Shown here: in pieces, positions 9,701 to 18,000 of the stretch
Layout: every line of letters starts with the position of its first letter
Position numbering within the stretch: position 1 is the first letter of the stretch
NCBI GenBank assembly: GCA_030849465.1
Contig: JARVLF010000022.1
Span: 62,001 to 126,000 of the forward strand
Direction of reading: 5' to 3'
DNA length: 64,000 nucleotides
Source of the DNA: Moesziomyces globuligerus
Taxonomy: Eukaryota > Basidiomycota > Ustilaginomycetes > Ustilaginales > Ustilaginaceae
Translations under genes and position numbers: made by a program
The notes under the pieces: generated by a model
What the model was told of the DNA's origin: nothing
The model's database searches: none
What the model saw: only the letters and a program-made list of their open reading frames with translations

Positions 9701-10984
9701 CGGCACCACCGCCTCGACCACCGCACTGACCTCCTTCTGCATCGCACCAAAGTCCAAGCCCCCACTACCGCTGGTCAGCGCCTGACCGAGCTTGGCCGCA
9801 AAGGGCGCGAGCAGCTTGCTAGCCAAGTCGGACGTGAGCACCGCCGCAAAGTCGCCGCGGATCGTCCGGGCGATGCACTCGGGGACGGCGCTCCTGCTCG
9901 CCTCGTCGAGGTTGGCCAGCGTGTTGGTGATGAGGTTCCACTCAAAGTGGTCTGGCGAAGCCGTTGTCGCTGCTTCGCTGAGTGCGGCTGCGCTGGTGGC
10001 GAGCCCGGCGAGCTGGACTGGCACCGTGCGCGAGGCAGCCCTGAGTGCGTGGTAGAGCGCATCGAGGTCCGGGAAGGTGGGCACGAAGGCGGCAAAGTTG
10101 CGCGTGTTGGTCTCATCGTCGTTGAGCTCATCGTGTCGTGCCTCGGTCGATGTGGCTTCGTCCTGGTCCTGGAGCTGGAACGAGGAGCGCGGGCTGAGCC
10201 AGCCGACGGCGCCGAGGTCGGCCGAGTTGGTCTTGGACTCGGCGAGGTTTTCGCTCTCGAGCAGCACTGCTGCGAGCAGGAGATCCGCGAGCTCACGCGG
10301 CACGACTTGGTCCAGGGCTTCGCTGTGGGCTGCAAGCTGTTGCTGTGCCCAGAGCGCGACGAGCGCGGCAAGGCTCGGTTCGGCCTCACCGCTGCCCCTC
10401 ACGGCCTGGGGTGGGAAGAGGGCGATGTTGAGCCTCTCGTTTACGCCGCCGTGTTCGTCGTGCATGTCGGTGGGGAGGGTGTTTTCGGTGTCGATGACGC
10501 CGAACAGATCGGCGCCGTGGAGCTCCATCCACTCGTGCCACGCCTCGCTGCCGCGCAGTTCCGCCGCGCCGCCCACGAGCACGGTGCTCTTCTTGGACGT
10601 ATACGCGTTGACGGTGCGGTAGACCTCGTCGTCCTCAAAGATGACGCTGTCCTCGGCGATGAGCACTGCCTGGAGCGCCAGGGGGAGCTCGGGGACGATG
10701 TTCTCGAGACACGCTGCGCGCGGATGCGAGACAACGGGCACGTACCTCCGCTGCGTGTGTGTGGAGCGGTCGAGTTGCTGCTGCAGGTAAGCGAACGCGA
10801 TCGCCGCTGCGATCTGGTCGAAGCTTGGCGTGCGCGGCGTCACGACGTAGACCGCATCCTCGTTGTCCAGCCCGCCCGAGGCGAGCAGCGCCTTGGTCTG
10901 GCGCAGAAAGTGGTTGAGCGGCGTGTGCGGCAGCGGCCGAGTAAAGCGCGAGGCCGGCACGGCACCAACTCCGCTTCCACCCAT
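6701..10984 (-). CDS. TTC27/Emw1 TPR protein with N-terminal degenerate exopolyphosphatase-like domain
   Basis: One uninterrupted frame of 1427 codons from ATG 10984, which sits in a good context (CGACCATGGG). From about residue 395 to the end it matches TTC27 (yeast Emw1, YNL313C): NWTGPELPET near 450, LAWWRLRAYTVHSHVL, the hallmark SGALGKRTKFQKED near 640, ERLKFFHALDLPPKWEMQ, then several TPR units (WFILGCCYMRLEKWKEGAQC; DMESWNNLASCYLRM). Emw1 is essential in yeast and linked to cell-wall integrity. Residues ~25-260 instead resemble Ppx1-type exopolyphosphatase of the DHH superfamily: FDQIAAAIAFAY, YVPVVSHPR, LFGVIDTE and ADLLLAAVLLESENL line up in order with Ppx1 blocks. Metal ligands are lost: the DHH motif reads DTE, and one Asp of the first motif is Ser. 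An acidic/Ser-rich insert (SSSESEADSD) splits the TPRs. An upstream ATG at 11164 would add 60 untypical residues. Confidence 0.85.
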   Translation of the reverse strand: MGGSGVGAVPASRFTRPLPHTPLNHFLRQTKALLASGGLDNEDAVYVVTPRTPSFDQIAAAIAFAYLQQQLDRSTHTQRRYVPVVSHPRAACLENIVPELPLALQAVLIAEDSVIFEDDEVYRTVNAYTSKKSTVLVGGAAELRGSEAWHEWMELHGADLFGVIDTENTLPTDMHDEHGGVNERLNIALFPPQAVRGSGEAEPSLAALVALWAQQQLAAHSEALDQVVPRELADLLLAAVLLESENLAESKTNSADLGAVGWLSPRSSFQLQDQDEATSTEARHDELNDDETNTRNFAAFVPTFPDLDALYHALRAASRTVPVQLAGLATSAAALSEAATTASPDHFEWNLITNTLANLDEASRSAVPECIARTIRGDFAAVLTSDLASKLLAPFAAKLGQALTSGSGGLDFGAMQKEVSAVVEAVVPTEADGEGFEVLCVAISALHAFVQINWTGPELPETLEPVALLRSVAPDAFPPRPLDADAEVKATRDASALLHRAALEALAFKGEPAYHLCQVPVLLVVAKLLIEALCGTVVGGEIETLAWWRLRAYTVHSHVLDEPVAFGKKVFDPVNKLRDVLGARAAATRPASGEKSSWAALSARLILERGVALQRIGSDREAAETFVDAAKQNGLVYRMSGALGKRTKFQKEDKTQLILLAKSVVADGGKEDEEAGTDADAEANETGSAQGEVKEEPLETGFAAKANPEDQVAGMPSTFALNDDTLLEQTKFTTTTATAADAEDELAGLDPNAQPALAVLDQCVLLALCLNIRNTQAAHGLTANQMGIFIARVVSHPRNWMVHTMSLLLRARLESTRTRTVERSVLQLQALIDQMPTNDSSLQERLKFFHALDLPPKWEMQAELARRYASIGVTRSALEIFERIQLWEEVVQCLGMLGRQEEGVEVVRELLEGKKVEADVDVSSRRRQAAGVQSEAQAVMFRRMDRAREAKLWCLLGDLEPAAAAAHYSKAWSVSASSSARAARSLGGVHFTQNDFAEAAKWLKHALRINPLYSRSWFILGCCYMRLEKWKEGAQCFRRCTALDDEDMESWNNLASCYLRMVEGAAAAAAASAAVGIERMGAQGGLPDILEAEEEADRMWDDTGAGEDDEGLSEWSGSSRSDSGVEVSSSESEADSDVTSTESGLPDPGHVGGARGGRRGEATTAYSLKLLAHRSLQQSLRFAHDNWRVWTNYMVVCVDVGYLLEATRALVRVIEIQTRSKSSDAERAKTVDLAVLARLVDAVTRTPKAELEAAVLSATEAYESALQQNRSGDAEAVAPAAPKLDVNSGLGLYAPVRRLFDETLLATISTSAPIWKLYARLLAWNGERQRSVQHALLNGYNAALDAAMADDSLTSDKQTFVALLHDLRNLVDQLLELADRDEADPEAPKPRFQARSLVRSLLAKTRTPWEDEREYDQAKLLLEQLKS

Positions 10985-11265
10985 GGTCGTTTCCGTAGTC
11001 GACACCCGATAAGCGTCCGCAGCCAAGGTGGTCGAGATGATGGCGTAGCAGTGAGGAAGAAGTGGCCTGTGTGTTCCTCTCAAAGTCAGAGTCCGGGAAA
11101 AAAAATTGAAGAAATCAAAAATGCGGCTTCCACCCGATTCCACATCCGACTTCCGGCTATCCATCAACAGACCTCCACCGCTTCTGTCTCTCCCCCTCTC
11201 TCACACACACACACCTTCTCAGCTTCCACTCGGTTGATTCGCCGGTCCGACCTCTGGAATTGCAT

Positions 11266-14200
11266 CTATGATCCCATACGAGCGGCCTTGAAGCGACTGA
11301 CCTTCTTTGGCTTGGGTGCTTGCTGCTCCTCTTCCAGCTTCGCCTCTGGGGCTGCATCCGCCTCGACCTCGCCCTTGTCCTTGGCGGCCTGTCTGCGCGA
11401 TCCCACCTGCGGGGGCGCCTTGCCCTGCTGCAGCGCCTCCCTGGCCTTGGTCCTCTCCCTCTCCCTCCTTGCCTCGTCCGGATGGTTGCGCTTCCATTCT
11501 TGGCGCTCGAGTCTGCTGCGCATGACCATCTCGGCCCTGTCGTCGTCGTCGTCGCTCTCGGCGCCAGCGAGCGCGACGGGTCCCTTGACGCCGCCTTCGA
11601 CCAGATCGCCGTCCTGCGGGAAGCGCACAGGCGCGAGCTGCGGGATGATCATCGTCGGCCCGCCATTGCCCGCTTCCGGACCGGAGTAGCCGTCCATACC
11701 GAATGCCACCGACGCGCCCGGCTGCGTCGGGCCGAGGTTCTGCGCGGACGACATGAGCTCCTCGATCCCGCCGGATGGGCCACCCGCGCTGCGAGGTTGG
11801 GAGAGCGAGGCCTTGAAGCGTGAGATGCGCGAGCGCGAGGCGCTGCTGGTGGTGGTATTGCCCTGGTATTCAGGGTCCTCCACCGTCGCGTCGATCGGCA
11901 CAATGTCGTCCTCGTAGTCGTCCTCGTCGTCGGATCCAGTCGAGGGCAAAACGGCACTGCTGCTACCAGCGGGGTTGGAGCCAGGCATGCTGAGACCCAT
12001 GGCAGCGAGCCTTGCGCGGGCGCTTTCGTACTCGCGCAGCAGCTCCGGATGTGCGCCCAGCTCGGCCTCGCTGCCCATCGACGGCGCCAGCGCCATGAGG
12101 TCGTCCGCGTCATAGTCGTAGTCATCGTCGTCCTCGTCGAACTCGTCTTCCTCATCCACATCCCAGTCCTCGGCATCTTCGTCAAAGTCGTCGTCGTCCT
12201 CGTCGACGTCCAGCCCACGGCTGTCGGCGGCTGCGCGACGCGAGCGCTGGGAGAGGTACGAGGCATAGTAGTCGTCCTCGTCCGTGTCGGCGCCCTCGCC
12301 CTCGATCTTGGCCTCCTCCGGCTCCTCGTCCAGCTCGCCCGCCTCCTCGGCAGCGTGATTCTCCAGCTCCACGCTGGGGTTGATCTCGACCACTTCTTCC
12401 GCGTCCTCGTCCACGTCATCTCCCTGCTGTGTGGCGGGCGGGCCGAACCGGACACGGCCAGGTCGGGGCACTTCGCCATCCACGACGGGTCGAGCCAGAG
12501 CCACCTTGTTCTCCTCCTGCGCGCCCGCATCGCCCTCGCCGTGGCCGTCCTGGCCCTGTTGGCGAAGCCTGATCTTTTCCGCATACGCCTTGGACGGACG
12601 CGCATGCGGCACGGCTGCAGGGAGACCCATGGCCTGCCTGCGCTCGCTGAGCTCGTCGTCGCCCAAGCCGGCACGGTCGAGCGCCGAGATGCCCATCGAC
12701 TCGCTCGGTGGCCTGGGCACGCGCGCGGGCGCATTTGGCACGAACCGAGTCGGCTTGGTGTTGAGAAAGCCTTTCTTGAACGCGCTGAACTTGGTCGTAG
12801 CCTGCTGAGCGTCCGGTGCGGGCTTGGGGCGTTCCATGACCGCCTGTCCCAGTGCGGGCTTCTCGGCGAGCCTCTGGCGCCTTTCCTGCTCTCGCTGTTC
12901 TTGCTCGTGCTTCTCTCGCGCAGCGATGGCTTCGGGCGTCGAGAGGCGCTTGTCCTCTTCGTGCGCCTGCTGCATCTTTCGCAGCACGTCTGCGGGAGGC
13001 GCGTTCGGATGACCTTCGACCACATCGGGCCCGAGAAGCTGCACGATCCGCTCCGCTTCTTCCTCGACACCCACATCGTCGCGGTGGCGCTTCTCTGCCG
13101 TACCCGAACCCGCGTCGAGCAATCGCCTCGCTGCGCCCTCGTCGGCGGCGGCGAGCGCGGCGGTAGACGGCGTGTCGTAATTCTCCTTGACCCGGATGCT
13201 GGAGCGCAACGCCCTTTGGAGCGGAGTGAGGCCCGTGCGCGCGGCGGCATCCGGGTGCGCGCGCTCGGGACTCTTGATGCGCACGCTCTTCTTGGTCGGC
13301 GTGCTCGTGCCGCTCGTCATTGGACTCGCCGCATCGGCCACCCGACCGAGAAGCGAGGTGGCGGAGCTACTGCTACGACTCAACGGAGTAGGCGTGTGGC
13401 TACGCGAAGGCCGTTGTTCGCCGGCCGGTGCAGACTTGTTCTCTTCGCGTTCGAGGTCTTCCCAGGAATACGAGCTCTTGATCGCGCCCGGACTGGAGGG
13501 GTTGAGGTTGAGGAAGCCATGTCGGATACCTGCCGAGCCGAACGAAGGGCGTGTGACGATAGGCGGTCGGTCGAGGTTCTTCAAAGCCGACTTGACAGGC
13601 GGCGGCCGCGCGGCCGACACGATCTCGGGCAATGCCTTGGCCTTGGCGAGGTCTTCGGGCGACGGCGGTGGGCTGGGCGTACGAGTGCGTAATACCACCC
13701 GTGTCTCCTCCGCCGCATCGGTGTCCTCCTCCTCTGTCTCCTTGGCAGCAGAGCCGGAATCGGCGGTCTTGGGCTCTTCACCTTCGTCTTCATCTCCGTC
13801 GGCTGTGTCCTCCTCCTCCTGTTCGAGCTTGGCGAGCGTGTTCTCGAGCCACTGTTTGCGCATGTTCCTATCCTTGGCTTTCTCGTCTTCCGAGCGCACG
13901 AATGGCTGCATGTAGGCCTTCTTCTTGATCGCTGCTTCTTCGTCCGACACCCTTTCGATCGGCTCAAAGAACGGCAGGCCCTCCTCGTTGAGTGCTTGAT
14001 CTGCCTCGTTGACCATATGTAGCCCCTCCTCCCTCGCCTCCTTTTCCCCAGCCTCTGTTCCCTCTATTCTATCGCGCAGTTCGCGCGCTGCCACGAGATA
14101 CGCTTGTCGTCGCTTCTGAAGCTGAGCTTGGGCGGTCTTGATCGGTGCTTTGAGGTAGGATACTTCGACCGTGCGACTCGGTTGGACGAGTCGAACCGAG

Positions 14201-14610
14201 ATGACTATACGATCTTTGCCTGCGGCCTGAGTGAGGGTCGGCAGAGCCGCGTCCTCCATTGCGAGCTGATCGGCTATCGACAGTCCCTCCACGTCCTGTC
14301 TCACCCAGACGGCGTCATCGCGCAGTTCGAGTCGCGCAGGCCAGAACGCCAAGCTACCGAGAGGCTGAAGGAGGCGCGAGGCTCTCTGGGCGGACGACTG
14401 GTCCGCATGCAATTCGTGAGCGACCTGGAGATTGTCGAGCTGCAGACAGGTGCGCTCCAGATTGGCTGCTGCGTGCTCGAGCTTTCTGAGCCGAGTGCGG
14501 TCGGATGAGTCGGTAGCGGCGGCGAGCCGGCTGTAGTGCGCCTGCAACAGCGCTTGGGCCGTCTCGGACACGTCGGCCGAGTCGCTGCCTGCCGATCGCG
14601 AAGGCAGCAT
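11266..14610 (-). CDS. URI/Bud27-type unconventional prefoldin-like protein
   Basis: 1114 residues. The N-terminal ~210 form a prefoldin-like hairpin: a long helix (YSRLAAATDSSDRTRLRKLE...), the family's β-hairpin signature PLGSLAFWPARL at 83-94, then a second helix (IKTAQAQLQKRRQAYLVAAR). The middle ~800 residues are disordered and very acidic, with a run of Asp/Glu around residues 790-850. Short basic FK motifs recur (FSAFKKGF, ISRFKASL), and the protein ends VSRFKAARMGS, the C-terminal motif expected of the Bud27/URI family (DUF3835). Family members bind the RNA polymerase subunit Rpb5 and help assemble the three nuclear polymerases in the cytoplasm; Bud27 also links to TOR signalling. Human URI has 535 residues, so this one is about twice as long through its disordered part. 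Single exon. Confidence 0.8.
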   Translation of the reverse strand: MLPSRSAGSDSADVSETAQALLQAHYSRLAAATDSSDRTRLRKLEHAAANLERTCLQLDNLQVAHELHADQSSAQRASRLLQPLGSLAFWPARLELRDDAVWVRQDVEGLSIADQLAMEDAALPTLTQAAGKDRIVISVRLVQPSRTVEVSYLKAPIKTAQAQLQKRRQAYLVAARELRDRIEGTEAGEKEAREEGLHMVNEADQALNEEGLPFFEPIERVSDEEAAIKKKAYMQPFVRSEDEKAKDRNMRKQWLENTLAKLEQEEEDTADGDEDEGEEPKTADSGSAAKETEEEDTDAAEETRVVLRTRTPSPPPSPEDLAKAKALPEIVSAARPPPVKSALKNLDRPPIVTRPSFGSAGIRHGFLNLNPSSPGAIKSSYSWEDLEREENKSAPAGEQRPSRSHTPTPLSRSSSSATSLLGRVADAASPMTSGTSTPTKKSVRIKSPERAHPDAAARTGLTPLQRALRSSIRVKENYDTPSTAALAAADEGAARRLLDAGSGTAEKRHRDDVGVEEEAERIVQLLGPDVVEGHPNAPPADVLRKMQQAHEEDKRLSTPEAIAAREKHEQEQREQERRQRLAEKPALGQAVMERPKPAPDAQQATTKFSAFKKGFLNTKPTRFVPNAPARVPRPPSESMGISALDRAGLGDDELSERRQAMGLPAAVPHARPSKAYAEKIRLRQQGQDGHGEGDAGAQEENKVALARPVVDGEVPRPGRVRFGPPATQQGDDVDEDAEEVVEINPSVELENHAAEEAGELDEEPEEAKIEGEGADTDEDDYYASYLSQRSRRAAADSRGLDVDEDDDDFDEDAEDWDVDEEDEFDEDDDDYDYDADDLMALAPSMGSEAELGAHPELLREYESARARLAAMGLSMPGSNPAGSSSAVLPSTGSDDEDDYEDDIVPIDATVEDPEYQGNTTTSSASRSRISRFKASLSQPRSAGGPSGGIEELMSSAQNLGPTQPGASVAFGMDGYSGPEAGNGGPTMIIPQLAPVRFPQDGDLVEGGVKGPVALAGAESDDDDDRAEMVMRSRLERQEWKRNHPDEARRERERTKAREALQQGKAPPQVGSRRQAAKDKGEVEADAAPEAKLEEEQQAPKPKKVSRFKAARMGS

Positions 14611-15096
14611 GATTTTGGCTCGCTAGTACTTCCGTGAGGACCCCTCAGCGTTAGGTATGCATGCTCCGTCGCTGGTGTCGAGTCGTGGTGGTTGGGTCGG
14701 AAGCCATGTCGTGTGGTCCATCCCGGGATCTCCCTCCACTTCTTTTTTTGATTTCCTCGCCCTTAGCCGCACACCGGCTTGCCCCGTCCGCTAACCCAAA
14801 AGGGTCCAATGACAACACACGCCCAGTGTCTAAACCCCGACCCACGAAAAGTCGTCAAAGAGAAAAGAAATGGAGAAAGAAAACGCACAGAAAAAAGAAA
14901 CCCCCACTCACACCAGCCAGGTCACAAGACCTTCTCTCTTCAACGTAGCCCTGCCACTCCACAGCCTGACCGCATTCATGAACAAAACATGCTTGTTGCA
15001 TTGCTGACCAGCGCATCGCTGTTGCATCGCTAGATACAAATTTCCGGTACGAGTGAAGCCGACTCAAACCCAAACCACGTCCAGAAGGGCGTCGGA
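14611..15096. other. Intergenic region between URI-like and HECT ligase genes
   Basis: 486 bp holding the promoter of the URI-like gene and the 3' flank of the HECT ligase gene. It contains a purine-rich, A-rich stretch (about 14860-14910). No ORF with protein-like composition. Confidence 0.45.
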
Positions 15097-18000
15097 TTAC
15101 GAGAGATGGAAACTGGTCGAGCCCTCCTTCATGGCCGTGTGCAGGCGCTCGCGCATCTTGTCGCGCGACGAGTAGATGGGCATCTTGAGGTAGTTGACGC
15201 ACGTCATCACGCTGGGTAGATAGTCGTCCGGCGTCAGCGGCGCCTCGTGCGGCCTCTTGACAATCGTCAACTGCGGGTGCAGTCCGCCGAATCCGCCGAT
15301 CGGCAGCTTGGGCGAACCCGTGAGCCACTGCAGAAACTCGCGGCGTTCGCCCGCATCAAACGCCGCCATGATGGCCACAATGTCCCGGAACGTCGCCGTG
15401 TCCGCGTTGAGCCCGTGGTCCGGCTTGACGCTCGCCTTTAGCGTCGCCTCGCTCCAGTCCTCCTCCGTATTGCCAAACAGCATCACCAGCTCCTCCGCCG
15501 TGAAGCTCGACATGGCCGTGATCGGGAAGATGAGGTTGAAGCCTTGTCGGAAAGCCCGCACCGCCGCCCGGATGCCGCTGTGCAGCGTCATGTCGAGCAC
15601 CTCGGAGATGTACTGCTCCACGTTGGCGCTCGTCACCGCCTCCTCGCGTCCGCCCGCATGCAGCTCGATCGCCTCGTAGCCGGGCAGCGTAAAGTCGAGG
15701 CCCACACCGTCCACCTCTTCCGGCTTCATCTCGCGCAGCGACGCCAGCGAGCGCGCCAGCGTGGCATCCACCGCCGACAGCGTCGCCAACGTCGGTGCCA
15801 CATGCTGGTTCAGCACCGCTCTCATGAAGACGGGCGAAAAGTTGCAGTCGATGATGCGAGAGTCGAGCAGCGCCTTGGCCACAAATTGACCCAGGATCCG
15901 GTACGCCTGCAGTCGCTTCTGCACGGACCCGGCTCCGCCCTCGGCACCGCTCGTCGAGGTCGACGCAGGCTTGGTTTCGTCGCTCTCAGCGGGGATCAGA
16001 GGCGCCGGGAACAGTCCCTGCGGGCTGAACACGTATGCGCTGCCGTCCCCGCCCGAGCCGCCCGAGCGGCTGTCGCGCCAGAGCTCCAGATCCCGGCGCG
16101 CAAACTCCTTCGAGACGAACGAGTAGAACTCGAGCGTCGGACCCAGTCCGGTGCCCACCTCCTCAAAGTACTCGACCTCGAGCACCGACGAGTTGGAGCC
16201 GTACAGCTCAAACACCTTGAACGCCGAAGCCAGCAAGTTGGCTCGCGAGATGCGCACCTTCTGACGCTGCAGCCGTCCCAAGAAGCCGAACGAGTCGTCG
16301 AGCCGCGACGCGCTGCTGCCGGCGTCCTGGTTGCGGCTGTGCAGCGCCTGCCATCGCGTCAGCAGACGCGCATAGCCAAACGACGTCGACTGCAGGAACG
16401 CAAAGCGCGCCTCAAAGGGGAACAGGAACGGGAAGTGCCTGGGCAGGTCGGTCGACCACGCCGGCAAGCACGCCGACGCCACAATGATCGGCTCTTCCAG
16501 CTGTCGGTTCAGCTTCGCCGTGAGCTTGTTGTTGACAAACGCCGCTTCGGTCAGCGCTCGCGTCGACGTCGGAGCGATCTCCTCGCCCGCATCCGACACG
16601 CCGCTAGCGGCGCCAGCTCGCATCACCTCGCGCCACTCCATGTTGAGCGAGTGCAGCACGGCAAGCAGCTGCAGAAGCTTGGCGTACGGTGCGTCCTCCT
16701 TGATCGACGCGGGCAGCTCGATGGCAGCGCCATCCGCCGATGTCGGCTCGGGAGTCGACTCTGCTTTAGCCCGCTCCTCGGCTCCGGACACCTTCTTGTA
16801 GCGCACCGTGTAGACGTTGCTCCAGATGTGCTTGCCTCCGCCGTGCCCGTGCGCCGACGAGGTCGCCGCTGCGCCCGAGCCTTGGCTCGTCTGGGCCGCC
16901 TCGTAGCGGTGGACGGCACCGTAGACGGTGGTATCGAGCGAGAGTTTCTCCGAGCCCAGTGAGAACTCCAGGTGCCAGTCCGAAGGCTTCTTCTGCAGAG
17001 CCGACGCATACGACGACGGCTTGGACGGACTGGGCGTCGAGGACGAGCTTGCAGCAGCGGTGCCAGTGGAGGAAGAGGCTCCCTCAGCCGGCTTGGGCGT
17101 GCCCGCACCGTTGCTGGGCGTGGCGATCCGGGTGCCGTCCGGCGTCTTGGCCACGATTCTGCCGCCCTCCTTTTCCACGTCGAGGTTGATCGTCTTGTCA
17201 GCAGCGACTGTGCCATCGCCGGCAGCCGCGCTTGCGCCCGTCTCGCCGTCGACGGGAATCTCTCCTTGCAGGATCTCCTCGTCGAAACCTTCCTCCTCGG
17301 AGAAGCCCTCCTCGTCGTCGAAATCGGCACCGTGAAGCAGACCCTCCATGAGCGAGCGTGCAAGTGCCTCGTCGGATTGCAGCTCGTCGTCGGTGGCATC
17401 GGCGCCCTTGGCCTTGCTAGAGCCTTCTCCGTCTTCAACGGGGCGGCCGTCGTCGCCGAACAAGTGGCGTGCCAAGGCACGAGCCTCGGCGCGAGCATCA
17501 GACTCGCGGTCTTTGCCGGTTTGCGCAGAGCCAGAAGCGTCGCTAGACTTCGCGTCCTTGCCCTCAGCTCCCTCCTGGGTCTTGGACTCGGCCTTCTCCG
17601 CGGCGCTTCCGGAGCCACTGGCTGCGTCAGTCTTCGTCTTGTCAGCTCCCGCCGCTTCTTTGGCCTTGTCGGCGGAGCTGGCGGCGTTGGCTTCCTTGCT
17701 GCCACCGAGCTCCGGGAAACCGCCCGAGCCGCCGGTAGCTGCTGCAAAGGCTGCGAGAACGGAAGAGAGGCGCGACGAGGCAGATGAGCCCGCTGCACCC
17801 GAGCCCGAGCCAGCCGCAGCGGACGACACTGCAATCTTGGGTCGCAGGTAGTCGCTGAGAGACTGGAAGGTGGCGACGGCGTGGATGGTGACGATGATGT
17901 TGTTGCAGCTGCGCGGGATGTCGGTTGCGTCCTCCGCCTGCAGCCGCAGTCGCAGCTGACGGCCGAGCATGGCACTCGGGCTCTTGCGAGCCTCGTCGTT

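Noticed and set aside
9311..11689. 792-codon plus-strand ORF antisense to the TTC27-type gene
   Set aside because: It mirrors a strong conserved protein on the other strand. GC-rich coding DNA leaves the antisense frames open; composition is Arg/Leu/His/Gly-rich without motifs.
12049..13692. 547-codon plus-strand ORF over the URI-like gene
   Set aside because: Shadow of the acidic and Ser-rich minus-strand coding sequence; Val/Leu/Arg-rich translation with no domain.
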